Assembly (NCBI RefSeq): GCF_001591385.1
Contig: NZ_BCUU01000019.1
Location: 1 to 64,000 of the forward strand
Reading direction: 5' to 3'
Source: Variovorax soli NBRC 106424
Lineage (GTDB): Bacteria; Pseudomonadota; Gammaproteobacteria; Burkholderiales; Burkholderiaceae_C
DNA length: 64,000 nt
The notes under the pieces were generated by a model. That model saw nothing but the letters and a program-made list of their open reading frames with translations. It was not told the origin of the DNA and did not search any database. A program made the translations under genes and the position numbers. This document shows positions 43,929 to 53,449 of the stretch, in pieces (the first letter of the stretch is position 1; each line of letters opens with the position of its first letter).

Positions 43929-44336
43929 ATGAAAAGATTCACCTTGGACCACCACATGACCTCGCTGATCGGCGGCGGCTTCTACCCGACCGGCCATTCG
44001 ATGATCATGTTTCCCAGCCTTGAGGAAGCGAACCGCGTCGGCCACCAGCTGATCGAGGACGGCGTCATCAGCGGCGACGAGATCTACCTGGTCACGCCCG
44101 AGGACGTGCTAGAGCAGATCGCGCCCACCACCAAGGGCTCGGACTATCCGCTGCCCTCCGCCGGGACCGAGGCAGCCACCGTGCGCACCTACATCAAGCT
44201 GGCCCGGGAAGGTCATGCCGGCCTGCTGGTCAAGACGCGCGACGAAACGGTGGCCGAAAAAGTGATGGCGGTGGTGCGCCAGGCGCCTTTTTCCATCGCC
44301 GAGCGCTACCGCCGGCTGGTCATCGAGGACCTGTAG
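43929..44336 (+). CDS. Unknown soluble protein (135 aa)
   Basis: The protein begins MKRFTLDHHMTSLIGGGFYP and holds MIMFPSLEEANRVGHQLIED, GDEIYLVTPEDVLEQIAP and GLLVKTRDETVAEKVMAVV. The alternation of beta strands and helices suggests a ferredoxin-like or stress-response alpha/beta fold, but I know no function. AAGGAGA precedes the ATG at the right distance. It converges on the KefB-type gene with 9 bases between stops. Confidence 0.75.
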   Translation: MKRFTLDHHMTSLIGGGFYPTGHSMIMFPSLEEANRVGHQLIEDGVISGDEIYLVTPEDVLEQIAPTTKGSDYPLPSAGTEAATVRTYIKLAREGHAGLLVKTRDETVAEKVMAVVRQAPFSIAERYRRLVIEDL

Positions 44337-44345
44337 GCCTTCCGC

Positions 44346-46061
44346 TCAGGCCGTGTGAGCGGCGACCGGCGCCGCGGCCGGGCCGGCCCGCTTCAACACA
44401 TCGCGTGCCATGGCCTGGGCCAGTTCCTGCTCGCCCAGGAACACGGTGGCCGACGCCTCCTGGCTGAGCAGCTGCGCCTGGGCCTCGTCATGGCTGCGCA
44501 CCACCACCTGGATCGACGGATTCAAGGTGCGGGCCGTTTCGATCATCTGGCGCACGTTGATGGCGGCGGGCGTGGCAATGGCCAGCACCCGCGCCCGGGC
44601 GATGTGGGCCTGCACCAGCACCGCCGGGTCGGCGGCGTCGCCCCACACCGCGGCCACGCCCTGCCCGCGCAGCTTCTCGACCAGCTCGCGGTTCTGCTCG
44701 GCCACCACGAAAGGCACGTCGCCGGCGCCAAGCATGGCGGCAATGCGCCGCCCGACCCGCCCGTAGCCCACCAGCACCACCTGGCGCGACAGGTAGCGCG
44801 CGTCGGTAGTCATCGGCAGCTCGGCCATCGGGTCGACCCGCGACTCGAAGGCGCGGGCCAGCGCTGAATGCCTGTGCAGCCAGCGCTGCACCGGCGAGAT
44901 CAGGGCGAACCACAGCGGGTTGGTGGCGATCGAGATCAGCGCCGCGGCCAGGATGAGGTTGCGCCCTTGCACGGGCAGCAGTTCCAGCGCGACACCCAGG
45001 CCGGCCAGGATGAAGGAGAACTCGCCGATCTGCGCCAGGCTCGCGCAAATGGTGAGCGCGGTGCCCAGCGGATAGCGGAACAGCAGCACGATCGACAGCG
45101 CCGCCAGCGACTTGCCCACCACGATCACCAGCACCACCGCCAGCACCTGCAGCGGGCTGTCGATGATGACCATGGGGTCGAACAGCATGCCAACCGACAC
45201 GAAGAACAGCACCGCGAAGGCGTCGCGCAGCGGCAGCGACTCCTGCGCGGCGCGGTGGCTGAACTCCGACTCGCGCAGCACCATGCCGGCGAAGAAGGCG
45301 CCCAGCGCGAACGACACGCCGAACAGCGCCGCCGAGGCGAAGGCGATGCTCACCGCCGCCGCGACCACGCACAGGGTGAACAGCTCGCGCGAGCCGGTGC
45401 GCGTGACCTGCCACAGCACCCAAGGCAGCACCCGCCGCCCCACCACCAGCATCACGGCCACGAAGCCGCCCACCTGCAGCAGCGTGAGGCCCAGCGTCTG
45501 CCACACGCTCTGGCCCGGGGCGGTGCCGACGCGGCCCATCGCCTCGGCAAAGGCCGGCAGCAGCACCAGCACGAGCACCATCGCCAGGTCCTCCACCACC
45601 AGCCAGCCGACCGCGATGCGGCCGACATAGGTATCGAGCAGCCCCAGGCTCTCCAGGGCACGCAGCAACACCACCGTGCTGGCCACCGACAGCGCCAGAC
45701 CGAACACCAGCGCCGCGCCCAGGTCCCAGTCCCACCAGTGCGCGAGGCTGCCGCCCAGCAGCGTGGCCACCGCCATCTGCACCAGCGCGCCGGGCACGGC
45801 GATCTTGCGCACGGCCAGCAGGTCGTCCATGGAAAAGTGCAGCCCCACGCCGAACATGAGCAGCATCACGCCGATCTCCGCCAGCTGTGCGGCAATGTGC
45901 GCGTCGGCCACGAAGCCCGGCGTGAAGGGCCCGATGATGACCCCGGCCAGCAGGTAGCCGACCAGCGCGGGCAGGCGGGCCCGCACGGCCACGAAGCCCA
46001 GGATGAGCGCGAGCCCGAGGCCCGCGGCAATGGTGTTGATGAGGGAGGCGGCGTGCGGCAT
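44346..46061 (-). CDS. CPA2 cation:proton antiporter with RCK domain (YbaL/KefB-like)
   Basis: The 571-residue membrane protein has a Na+/H+ exchanger domain of about 12 segments (residues 1 to ~400; LVGYLLAGVIIGPFTPG, VGWLVVEDLAMV with the transport Asp, SLAQIGEFSFIL) and a C-terminal RCK_N domain with the NAD-binding motif VLVGYGRVGRRIA. Such proteins export K+ or Na+ in exchange for protons under nucleotide control. It resembles YbaL more than KefB or KefC by the short C-terminal region. Confidence 0.9.
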   Translation of the reverse strand: MPHAASLINTIAAGLGLALILGFVAVRARLPALVGYLLAGVIIGPFTPGFVADAHIAAQLAEIGVMLLMFGVGLHFSMDDLLAVRKIAVPGALVQMAVATLLGGSLAHWWDWDLGAALVFGLALSVASTVVLLRALESLGLLDTYVGRIAVGWLVVEDLAMVLVLVLLPAFAEAMGRVGTAPGQSVWQTLGLTLLQVGGFVAVMLVVGRRVLPWVLWQVTRTGSRELFTLCVVAAAVSIAFASAALFGVSFALGAFFAGMVLRESEFSHRAAQESLPLRDAFAVLFFVSVGMLFDPMVIIDSPLQVLAVVLVIVVGKSLAALSIVLLFRYPLGTALTICASLAQIGEFSFILAGLGVALELLPVQGRNLILAAALISIATNPLWFALISPVQRWLHRHSALARAFESRVDPMAELPMTTDARYLSRQVVLVGYGRVGRRIAAMLGAGDVPFVVAEQNRELVEKLRGQGVAAVWGDAADPAVLVQAHIARARVLAIATPAAINVRQMIETARTLNPSIQVVVRSHDEAQAQLLSQEASATVFLGEQELAQAMARDVLKRAGPAAAPVAAHTA

Positions 46062-46150
46062 GGCGCCTATGTTGCACGCAAGAAGGGCGAGCGCCGCTGC
46101 AATCCCTTCAAATTCCTGCAGTCTTCAGCCGGCAATACCGCTGTCCATGC

Positions 46151-47494
46151 TCAGCCGGCCATGCGGCTGTCCTTGGCGTTCACCAGTTCTTCGGGCTCCT
46201 GGGCTTCGACCCAGGTTTCGTTGTCGAGGCCCGCCTTGAGCCGCTCCTCGTCCAGCGCGCCGGTCCACTTGGCCACCACGATGGTCGCCACGCCGTTGCC
46301 CACCAGGTTGGTCAGCGCGCGGGCCTCGGACATGAAGCGGTCGATGCCGAGGATGAGCGCCAGCCCCGCCACCGGCACGTGCCCCACCGCCGACAGGGTG
46401 GCCGCCAGCACGATGAAGCCGCTGCCGGTCACGCCCGCCGCGCCCTTGGAAGTGAGCAGCAGCACGGCCAGCAGCGTGAGCTCCTGCGTGAGCGTCATGG
46501 GCGTGTTGGTGGCCTGCGCGATGAACACCGCCGCCATGGTCAGGTAGATGGAGGTGCCGTCCAGGTTGAAGGAGTAGCCGGTGGGAATGACCAGGCCCAC
46601 GCAGGTCTTGTCGGCCCCGAGGTTCTCCATCTTCTCCATCATGCGCGGCAGCACCGACTCGGAGGACGAGGTGCCCAGCACGATGAGCAGCTCTTCCTTG
46701 ATGTACTTGATGAACTTCCAGATCGAGAAGCCGTGCAGCTTCGCGATGGTGCCCAGCACCACGAAGATGAACAGCAGGCAGGTGAGGTAGAAGGTGCCCA
46801 TCAGCTTGCCCAGCTGGAACAGCGACGAGATGCCGTACTTGCCGATGGTGAAGGACATCGCCCCGAAGGCGCCGATGGGCGCCAGCTTCATGATGTAGCC
46901 GATGATCACGAACAGCACGTGCGAGCTTTTCTCGATCACGTCGAACACCAGCGTGCCGCGCCCGCCGAAGCGGTGCAGCGCGAAGCCGGTGAGCACGGCC
47001 ACCAGCAGCACCTGCAGGATCTCGCCCTTGGCGAAGGCATCCACCACCGTGTTGGGAATGATGTGCAGCAGGAAGTCGACCGTGCCCTCCATCTTGCCCG
47101 GGCCGGTGTAGGCGGCCAGCGCCTTGGTGTCCAGGCTGGCCGGGTCGACGTTCATGCCGGCGCCGGGCTTGAGCAGGTTGACCAGCACCAGCCCCACCAC
47201 CAGCGCGATGCTGCTGACGATCTCGAAGTACAGCAGCGCCAGCCCGCCGGTCTTGCCCACCTTCTTCATGTCTTCCATGCCGGCGATGCCCACCACCACC
47301 GTGCAGAAGATGATGGGCGCGATGAGCATCTTGATGAGCTTGATGAAGGCGTCGCCCAGCGGCTTCATCATCTCGCCCAGCGAGGGCCAGAAATGGCCCA
47401 GCAGGATGCCGATGACCACTGCCACGATCACCTGGAAATACAGCGAACGGTAAAGAGGCAGCTTCTGCTTTGTTGTTGTGGCGCCTGATTCCAT
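46151..47494 (-). CDS. dctA: C4-dicarboxylate transporter DctA (DAACS family)
   Basis: DctA takes up succinate, fumarate and malate with cations or protons. The 447-residue protein has eight membrane helices and the family signatures [20 protein letters not shown], the hairpin serine-rich [19 protein letters not shown] and [20 protein letters not shown], then [19 protein letters not shown]. Its last ~45 residues are hydrophilic. It is separated from phaB by an intrinsic terminator and has AGGAGGA before its ATG, so it has its own promoter. Confidence 0.95.
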   Translation of the reverse strand: MESGATTTKQKLPLYRSLYFQVIVAVVIGILLGHFWPSLGEMMKPLGDAFIKLIKMLIAPIIFCTVVVGIAGMEDMKKVGKTGGLALLYFEIVSSIALVVGLVLVNLLKPGAGMNVDPASLDTKALAAYTGPGKMEGTVDFLLHIIPNTVVDAFAKGEILQVLLVAVLTGFALHRFGGRGTLVFDVIEKSSHVLFVIIGYIMKLAPIGAFGAMSFTIGKYGISSLFQLGKLMGTFYLTCLLFIFVVLGTIAKLHGFSIWKFIKYIKEELLIVLGTSSSESVLPRMMEKMENLGADKTCVGLVIPTGYSFNLDGTSIYLTMAAVFIAQATNTPMTLTQELTLLAVLLLTSKGAAGVTGSGFIVLAATLSAVGHVPVAGLALILGIDRFMSEARALTNLVGNGVATIVVAKWTGALDEERLKAGLDNETWVEAQEPEELVNAKDSRMAG

Positions 47495-47520
47495 TTCTTC
47501 CTCCTGAGTGCCGAAGGCAC

Positions 47521-47549
47521 AAAAAAGAAAACCCGCCGAAGCGGGTTTC
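47521..47549 (-). terminator. Intrinsic terminator after phaB
   Basis: On the minus strand AACCCGC (47547-47541) pairs with GCGGGTT (47536-47530) around TTCG, followed by TTCTTTTTT. It ends phaB transcription 27 bases past the stop codon and 27 bases before the dctA start. Confidence 0.93.
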
Positions 47550-47575
47550 TGACTCAGTTTCTGCGCATTGGCAAC

Positions 47576-48313
47576 TCAATGCATGTGCAGGCCGCCGTTC
47601 ACGGGGAAGTCGGCACCGGTGGAGTAGCCGCCCTCGTTGCTTGCCAGCCACGAGATGATGGAGGCGATTTCGCTCGGCTCGCCCAGGCGCTTGACCGGGA
47701 TGGTGCCCACGATCTTGTCCAGCACTTCCTGGCGGATGGCCTTGACCATGTCGGTGCCGATGTAGCCAGGGCTCACCGTGTTCACCGTCACGCCCTTGGT
47801 CGCCAGCTCCTGCGCCAGCGCCATGGTGAAGCCGTGCATGCCGGCCTTGGCGGCCGAGTAGTTGGTTTGGCCGGCCTGGCCCTTGGCGCCGTTGACCGAG
47901 CTGATGTTGACGATGCGGCCCCAGCCCTTTTCCACCATGTCGCCCACCACCTGCTTGGTGACGTTGAACATGCTGTTGAGGTTGGTCTCGATGACGGCGC
48001 TCCAGTCTTCGGGCGTCATCTTCAGGAACATGCGGTCGCGCGTGATGCCGGCGTTGTTCACCAGCACGTCGATGCTGCCGTGCTCGGCCTTGGCCTTGGT
48101 AAAGGCTTCTACCGTGGACTGCCAGTCGCCCACATTGCCCACCGAGGCGTGGAACTCGTAGCCCTCGGCTTTCTGCTCGGCCAGCCATTTGGCGTAGTCG
48201 CGTGTAGGACCGCAGCCGGCGATGACGGTGAAGCCGTCCTTGTGGAGACGCTGGCAAATGGCGGTTCCGATGCCTCCCATGCCACCCGTGACGTATGCGA
48301 CCTTCTTGCTCAT
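47576..48313 (-). CDS. phaB: Acetoacetyl-CoA reductase (NADPH)
   Basis: PhaB makes (R)-3-hydroxybutyryl-CoA for PHB. The 245-residue SDR protein has VTGGMGGIGTAICQRL for cofactor, NNAGITRD, catalytic Ser in NISSVNGAKGQ and the YxxxK pair in TNYSAAKAG, and VSPGYIGTDMVKAI. GCGPTRDYAKW is the phosphate/adenosine region of PhaB. No phaC or phaA is in the window; phaZ is 32 kb away. Confidence 0.94.
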   Translation of the reverse strand: MSKKVAYVTGGMGGIGTAICQRLHKDGFTVIAGCGPTRDYAKWLAEQKAEGYEFHASVGNVGDWQSTVEAFTKAKAEHGSIDVLVNNAGITRDRMFLKMTPEDWSAVIETNLNSMFNVTKQVVGDMVEKGWGRIVNISSVNGAKGQAGQTNYSAAKAGMHGFTMALAQELATKGVTVNTVSPGYIGTDMVKAIRQEVLDKIVGTIPVKRLGEPSEIASIISWLASNEGGYSTGADFPVNGGLHMH

Positions 48314-48449
48314 GATCTTTCCTTCTTCATGTGAACAACTTCCCCTAAGGGCCGAACCACTTTAGCGAGATTGGATGACGCCATCGTCTCAGGAAAACAC
48401 CGAGGGAATCGGCAACGATATGTCACACACCCGTGCCTAAACTCCGTTG

Positions 48450-49472
48450 ATGTCTTCCGTCGAGCTTTCCGGCATTGCCAAATCCTGGGGCGAGAGTACC
48501 GCATTGCATGGCGTAAATCTCACCATCGACCCAGCTTCTTTTTGCGTATTGCTCGGCCCCTCGGGCTGCGGCAAGTCCACCACCCTTCGCATCGTGGCCG
48601 GGCTGGAAGGCGCGAGCGCCGGGCAGGTGCGAATCGCCGGGCGCGACGTCACCCACCTGCCGCCCGCGCAGCGCGGCATTGCGATGGTGTTCCAGAACTA
48701 CGCCTTGTTCCCGCATCTTTCGGTGGCCGACAACATCGGCTTCGGCCTGTCGGTACGCAAGGTTCCTGCCAGCGAACGCGAGCGGCGGGTGAAGGACGCA
48801 GCCGACCTGCTGGGCCTGTCGGCGCTGCTGGCGCGCAAGCCCTCCCAGCTGTCGGGCGGCCAGCAGCAGCGGGTGGCCCTGGGCCGCGCGCTGGTGGCGC
48901 AGGCCCAGGTTTGTCTCATGGATGAACCGTTGTCCAACCTGGATGCACAACTGCGCCAGGACATGCGGCGCGAGTTGCGCGAGCTGCAGCGCCAGCTGGG
49001 CCTGACGGTGATCTACGTCACCCACGACCAGACCGAGGCCATGAGCATGGCCGACCAGGTGGTGCTGCTCAACCGCGGCCGCGTCGAGCAGGCCGGCCCG
49101 CCCCGGGACCTCTACGCCCGCCCCGCCACCACCTTCGCCGCCCGCTTCATCGGCACGCCGCCCATGAACCTGCTGGCGCTCGAGGGCGGGCACATCGCCG
49201 GCAGCGGCATCCGCACCGGCCTGGCCGCGGCCACGCTCGGCGTTCGCCCCGAGGCGGTGCGGCTGGCCGCGCCCGGCGAAGGCATCGACGCCGTGGTGCG
49301 CAGCGCCGAGTACCTGGGCGCCGACCTGGTGCTGCATTGCGCCGTGGGCACCGAGTCGCTGCTGGTGCGCACCCAGGGCCAGCACCGGGTCGAGGCCGGC
49401 ATGCCGGTGCACCTGGCCTGGCAGGCGGCTGACACCCACGGCTTCGATGCCGAGGGCCGGCGCATCCACTGA
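48450..49472 (+). CDS. ugpC: Ugp-like ABC importer ATPase (CUT1 family)
   Basis: The 340-residue ATPase has Walker A LGPSGCGKSTTL, Q-loop VFQNYALFPH, signature LSGGQQQRVALGRAL, Walker B VCLMDEPLSNLD and H-loop VTHDQTEAMSMAD. A C-terminal MalK-type TOBE regulatory domain follows (LGVRPEAVRLAAPGEG). It energises uptake by the downstream UgpA/E-like pair. The ATG at 48450 has no clear ribosome binding site. It diverges from phaB. Confidence 0.88.
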   Translation: MSSVELSGIAKSWGESTALHGVNLTIDPASFCVLLGPSGCGKSTTLRIVAGLEGASAGQVRIAGRDVTHLPPAQRGIAMVFQNYALFPHLSVADNIGFGLSVRKVPASERERRVKDAADLLGLSALLARKPSQLSGGQQQRVALGRALVAQAQVCLMDEPLSNLDAQLRQDMRRELRELQRQLGLTVIYVTHDQTEAMSMADQVVLLNRGRVEQAGPPRDLYARPATTFAARFIGTPPMNLLALEGGHIAGSGIRTGLAAATLGVRPEAVRLAAPGEGIDAVVRSAEYLGADLVLHCAVGTESLLVRTQGQHRVEAGMPVHLAWQAADTHGFDAEGRRIH

Positions 49473-49526
49473 GCTCTTTCCTTTCCCTTCGTTTCTCTTC
49501 ACTTCCAACCAAGGACGAACAACAAG

Positions 49527-50828
49527 ATGCAAAGAAAGACTTTCCTGCGTGCCGCCGTCTGGCAACTCGCGGCGGCCGGCGGCCTGCTCGCCGGCGCATC
49601 CGCGGCGCAAGCCCAGGCGCCTGTCGACCTGCAGTTCTACTACCCGGTGGCCGTGGGCGGTCCCATCGCCAAGACCATCGACGGCTTTGCCGAGGGCTTC
49701 ATGAAGGAGAACCCGGGCATCAAGGTCACGCCTATCTACGCCGGCACCTACCAGGAGAGCATCGTGAAGGCGCTCACGGCCCACAAGTCGGGCACGCCGC
49801 CGGTCACCTCGGTGCTGCTGTCCACCGACATGTTCACCCTCATCGACGAAGACGCCATCGTGCCCTTCGACAGCCTGGCCAAAACGCCCGAGGACAAGGC
49901 CTGGATGGGCAGCTTCTACAAGGCCTTCATGGCCAACAGCCAGACCGGCGGCAAGACCTGGGGCATTCCGTTCCAGCGCTCCACGGTGGTGATGTACTGG
50001 AACAAGGAAGCCTTCAAGGAAGCCGGCCTCGACCCCGAGAAGGGCCCGGCCAACTGGGCCGAGCTCAAGGCCATGGCCGCCAAGCTCACCAAGAAGGACG
50101 CCAGCGGCAAGGTCACGCAGTGGGGCGTGCAGATTCCGTCCAGCGGCTTCCCCTACTGGCTGTTCCAGACGCTGACCACGCCCAACGGCGCCATCCTGGC
50201 CAACGAGGCCGGCACCAAGGTCACCTTCGACGACCCCAAGGTCATCGAGGCGCTGCAGTACTGGGTCGACCTGGGCAAGGCCGGCGTGCACCCGCCCGGC
50301 GTGGTCGAGTGGGGCACCACGCCCAAGGACTTCTTCGAGAAGAAGGCCGCCATCATCTTCACCACCACCGGCAACCTGACCAACATCCGCAAGAACGCCG
50401 GCTTTCCCTTCGGCGTGGGCATGATCCCCGGCAACGTGCGCAAGGGCTCGCCCACCGGCGGCGGCAACTTCTACGTCTTCAAGAAGTCTTCGCCGGCGCA
50501 GCAGGAAGCGGCCTTCAAGTTCATCAAGTGGGTGACGCAGCCCGAGCGGGCTGCGGCCTGGAGCATGGACACCGGCTATGTGGCCGTGTCGGAAGCCGCC
50601 TATGCCACCGACACGCTCAAGAAGTACGGCCAGGAGTTTCCGCCGGCCCTGGTCGCGCGCGACCAGTTGCCGGTGTCGGTGGCCGAGTTCTCCACGCACG
50701 ACAACCAGCGCGTGACCAAGGCGCTGAACGACGGCCTGCAGGCCGCGCTCACCGGCAGCAAGACGCCTGCCCAGGCGATGAAGGACGCGCAAGCGGAAGC
50801 CGACCGCATTCTTCGCAGCTACAAGTGA
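49527..50828 (+). CDS. ugpB: Ugp-like periplasmic substrate-binding protein
   Basis: The 433-residue protein has a signal peptide cut near AAQAQA, then a family 1 sugar-binding fold. The segment NPGIKVTPIYAGTYQESIVK resembles UgpB, the glycerol-3-phosphate binder, as do IPFQRSTVVMYWNKEAFKEA and TGYVAVSEAAY. The ligand is likely glycerol 3-phosphate, a glycerophosphodiester or another polyol phosphate. The stop overlaps the next gene's GTG as GTGA. Confidence 0.87.
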   Translation: MQRKTFLRAAVWQLAAAGGLLAGASAAQAQAPVDLQFYYPVAVGGPIAKTIDGFAEGFMKENPGIKVTPIYAGTYQESIVKALTAHKSGTPPVTSVLLSTDMFTLIDEDAIVPFDSLAKTPEDKAWMGSFYKAFMANSQTGGKTWGIPFQRSTVVMYWNKEAFKEAGLDPEKGPANWAELKAMAAKLTKKDASGKVTQWGVQIPSSGFPYWLFQTLTTPNGAILANEAGTKVTFDDPKVIEALQYWVDLGKAGVHPPGVVEWGTTPKDFFEKKAAIIFTTTGNLTNIRKNAGFPFGVGMIPGNVRKGSPTGGGNFYVFKKSSPAQQEAAFKFIKWVTQPERAAAWSMDTGYVAVSEAAYATDTLKKYGQEFPPALVARDQLPVSVAEFSTHDNQRVTKALNDGLQAALTGSKTPAQAMKDAQAEADRILRSYK

Positions 50829-51694
50829 AGCAGCGCGCGATCCACGCGTGGCTGATGCTGCTGCCGGCACTGGCGCTGCTGGTGGCCTTCACGCACTGGC
50901 CGGCGGTCTCCACCTTCGTCGACAGCTTCTACTCCACGCCCAAGGGCGCGCGCCCGGGCGTGTGGGTGGGGCTGGAGAACTACCAGGTGATGGCGGCCGA
51001 TCCGGTGTTCTGGAAGGCGGTGCGCAACAACCTCATCTTCGCGGGCGCCACCATCCCGGCCTCCATCGGCCTGGCGCTTGTCATGGCGCTGTGGGTCAAC
51101 GAGCGCATCGCCGGCCGCGCCTTCCTGCGCATGGCCTACTTCACGCCCACCGTGCTGCCGATGATCGCGGTGGCCAACATCTGGCTGTTCTTCTACACGC
51201 CGCAGTACGGCCTGCTCGAGCAGATCACCGGCGCGCTCGGCCTGCCCTCGCACAACTGGCTGGGCAGTCCGTCCACCGCCCTGGGCGCGGTGACGCTGGT
51301 GGCGGTGTGGAAGGAAGCCGGCTTCTTCATGATCTTCTACCTGGCCGCGCTGCAGACGCTCAACCCCAGCCTGCGCGAGGCCGCGGCCATCGAGGGCGCC
51401 TCGCGCTGGTACTTCTTCTCGCGGGTGCAGTGGCCGCTCCTCATGCCCACCACGCTGTTCGTGCTGGTCAACGCCTGCATCAACGCCTTCCGCATGGTCG
51501 ACCACCTGTTCGTGCTCACGCGCGGCGGGCCGGACAACGCCTCCATCCTGCTGCTCTACCACTTGTACGAGGTGGGCTTCAGCTTCTGGGACACGGCCTA
51601 TGCCTCGGCCATCACGGTGGTGCTGGTGGGGGTGCTGGCGGGCATCGCGCTGTTCCAGTTCTTCGTGCTGGACAAGCGGGTGCACTACAAATGA
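50825..51694 (+). CDS. ugpA: Ugp-like permease subunit UgpA
   Basis: The 289-residue protein has six membrane segments and the EAA loop (LREAAAIEGASRWYFFSRVQ) that docks on the ATPase, typical of CUT1 permeases. It begins at a GTG overlapping the ugpB stop by 4 bases, and its own stop overlaps the next gene as ATGA. Confidence 0.88.
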   Translation: MKQRAIHAWLMLLPALALLVAFTHWPAVSTFVDSFYSTPKGARPGVWVGLENYQVMAADPVFWKAVRNNLIFAGATIPASIGLALVMALWVNERIAGRAFLRMAYFTPTVLPMIAVANIWLFFYTPQYGLLEQITGALGLPSHNWLGSPSTALGAVTLVAVWKEAGFFMIFYLAALQTLNPSLREAAAIEGASRWYFFSRVQWPLLMPTTLFVLVNACINAFRMVDHLFVLTRGGPDNASILLLYHLYEVGFSFWDTAYASAITVVLVGVLAGIALFQFFVLDKRVHYK

Positions 51695-52524
51695 CGCGCG
51701 CACCGCAACGCCTGGCCTACAACGACCCGACGTGGCTCGACACGCTGGCCGCCTGGCTGCTGGCGCTGATGTGGATCCTGCCGCTGGTCTACGCCTTCTG
51801 GACCGCCTTCCACCCGGCGCAGTTCTCCACCCGCTTCGACCTCGCGGCGCCGCTCACGCTGGACAACTTCAGCCGCGCCTGGGCGGCGGCCCCCTTTGCA
51901 CGCTACTTCCTCAACACCACCGTGCTGGTGGTCATGATCCTGGCGGTACAACTGGTGCTGGGCACCCTGGCGGCCTACGCCTTTGCGCGCTACAGCTTTC
52001 CGGGGCGCAACATCGCTTTCGCGCTCGTGCTGGTGCAGCTGATGATCATGCCGGACATCCTGGTGGTGGAGAACTACAAGACCATGGCTCGCCTGGGCCT
52101 GGTGGACACGCTGCTGGCCATCGGCCTGCCCTACTTCGCTTCGGCCTTCGCCATCTTCCTGTTACGCCAGACCTTCATGGGCATTCCCAAGGAGCTGGAC
52201 GAAGCCGCCAGGGTGGAAGGCGCCAGCGCCCTGCAGGTGCTGTGGCGGGTGTACGTGCCGCTGGCGCGGCCGGTCTACACCGCCTTCGCGCTCGTCTCGG
52301 TGAGCTTTCACTGGAACAACTTCCTGTGGCCGCTCATCGTCACCAACAGCCAGAACGCGCGGCCGCTCACCGTGGGGCTGCAGGTGTTCTCCTCGGTCGA
52401 CCAGGGCGTGGACTGGTCGATCATCACGGCCGCCACCGTCATGACCTCGGCGCCGCTGCTGGTGGCCTTCCTGCTCTTCCAGCGGCAGTTCGTCCAGAGC
52501 TTCATGCGCGCGGGCATCAAATGA
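51691..52524 (+). CDS. ugpE: Ugp-like permease subunit UgpE
   Basis: The 277-residue protein is the second CUT1 permease: six membrane segments, EAA loop (ELDEAARVEGASALQVLWRV) and NFLWPLIVTNSQNARPLTVG near the end. It overlaps ugpA and the following phosphodiesterase gene by 4 bases on each side, so all three are translationally coupled. Confidence 0.88.
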   Translation: MTRAPQRLAYNDPTWLDTLAAWLLALMWILPLVYAFWTAFHPAQFSTRFDLAAPLTLDNFSRAWAAAPFARYFLNTTVLVVMILAVQLVLGTLAAYAFARYSFPGRNIAFALVLVQLMIMPDILVVENYKTMARLGLVDTLLAIGLPYFASAFAIFLLRQTFMGIPKELDEAARVEGASALQVLWRVYVPLARPVYTAFALVSVSFHWNNFLWPLIVTNSQNARPLTVGLQVFSSVDQGVDWSIITAATVMTSAPLLVAFLLFQRQFVQSFMRAGIK

Positions 52525-53393
52525 TGAAACTGATCACCTGGAACACCCAGTGGTGCCGCGGGCTCGACGGCCTCGTCAGCCCCCGCCGCATCGTGGAGCA
52601 TGCACGCGGCATGGCCGACTTCGACGTGCTGTGCCTGCAGGAAATCGCCCAGGGCTTCGACGCCATGCCCGGCGCGCCGGGCGACCAGCCGGCCGAACTG
52701 GCGGCGCTGCTGCCCGGCTTCCAGCTCTTCTTCGGCCCGGCCGTGCACGAGTTCGACAGCAGCACCGGCCGGCCGCAGCGCTTCGGCAACCTGATCGCCA
52801 CGCGGCTGCCGGTGGCCCGGGTGCAGCATCACCTGTTGCCCTGGCCCGCCGACCCGGCCGTGGGCAGCATGCCGCGCATGTGCACCAGCGTGACGGTGCA
52901 AAGCAAGGAGCTGGGCGCCCTGCGCGTGATGACCACGCACCTGGAGTACTACTCGCAAGTGCAGCGCTCGGCCCAGGCCGAGGCATTGCGCAGCCTGCAT
53001 GTGGAAGCTTGCGCCCAGGCGATGTCGCCGCCCAAGCCCGAGTTCGACGACGCCGGCACGCCCTTCCAGCACAAGGTCCACACCGTGCAGGCCCTGTTGT
53101 GCGGCGACTTCAACATGCCCGCCACCGACCCGGCCTATGCCGCACTGCTGCAGCCCTTCGAGCTGGCCGGCGGATCGCGGCAGCGGCTGCACGATGCGTG
53201 GCCCGCCCTGCACGGCAGCGCGCAGCCGCATGCGCCCACCTTCCGCCTGTTCGACCGGCGCTACGGGCCGGATCCGGTCGCATGCGACTTCGTCTTCGTG
53301 AGCGACGGCCTCGTCCCTCGCTTGCGCCGCATCGAGGTGGACGGCGCCACGCAGGTGTCGGACCACCAGCCGGTGCTGGTCGAACTCGGTTGA
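52521..53393 (+). CDS. Endonuclease/exonuclease/phosphatase (EEP) family hydrolase in the ugpQ position
   Basis: The 290-residue protein has the EEP fold motifs: LITWNTQW at the N-terminus, metal-binding Glu in VLCLQEIAQG, MTTHLEYYS, CGDFNMP and the terminal VSDHQPVLVEL with catalytic Asp-His. No signal peptide is seen, so it acts in the cytosol. EEP enzymes split phosphodiesters or phosphomonoesters in nucleic acids, lipids or sugar phosphates. Coupling by ATGA overlap to the Ugp-like permease suggests it hydrolyses the imported phosphodiester, replacing UgpQ (a GDPD-fold enzyme). Substrate unknown. Confidence 0.85.
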   Translation: MMKLITWNTQWCRGLDGLVSPRRIVEHARGMADFDVLCLQEIAQGFDAMPGAPGDQPAELAALLPGFQLFFGPAVHEFDSSTGRPQRFGNLIATRLPVARVQHHLLPWPADPAVGSMPRMCTSVTVQSKELGALRVMTTHLEYYSQVQRSAQAEALRSLHVEACAQAMSPPKPEFDDAGTPFQHKVHTVQALLCGDFNMPATDPAYAALLQPFELAGGSRQRLHDAWPALHGSAQPHAPTFRLFDRRYGPDPVACDFVFVSDGLVPRLRRIEVDGATQVSDHQPVLVELG

Positions 53394-53424
53394 ATGCCGT
53401 CCCGCAATCGGCTTCGCTGAGGTA

Positions 53425-53441
53425 CCCTCCCGCGCGGAGGG
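53425..53441 (+). promoter_or_regulatory. Hairpin covering the ribosome binding site of the next gene
   Basis: CCCTCC (53425-53430) pairs with GGAGGG (53436-53441) around CGCGC. The right arm is the Shine-Dalgarno sequence of the gene starting at 53450. Folded, it would hide the ribosome binding site; what opens it is unknown. Confidence 0.5.
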
Positions 53442-53449
53442 ATTCAGCT

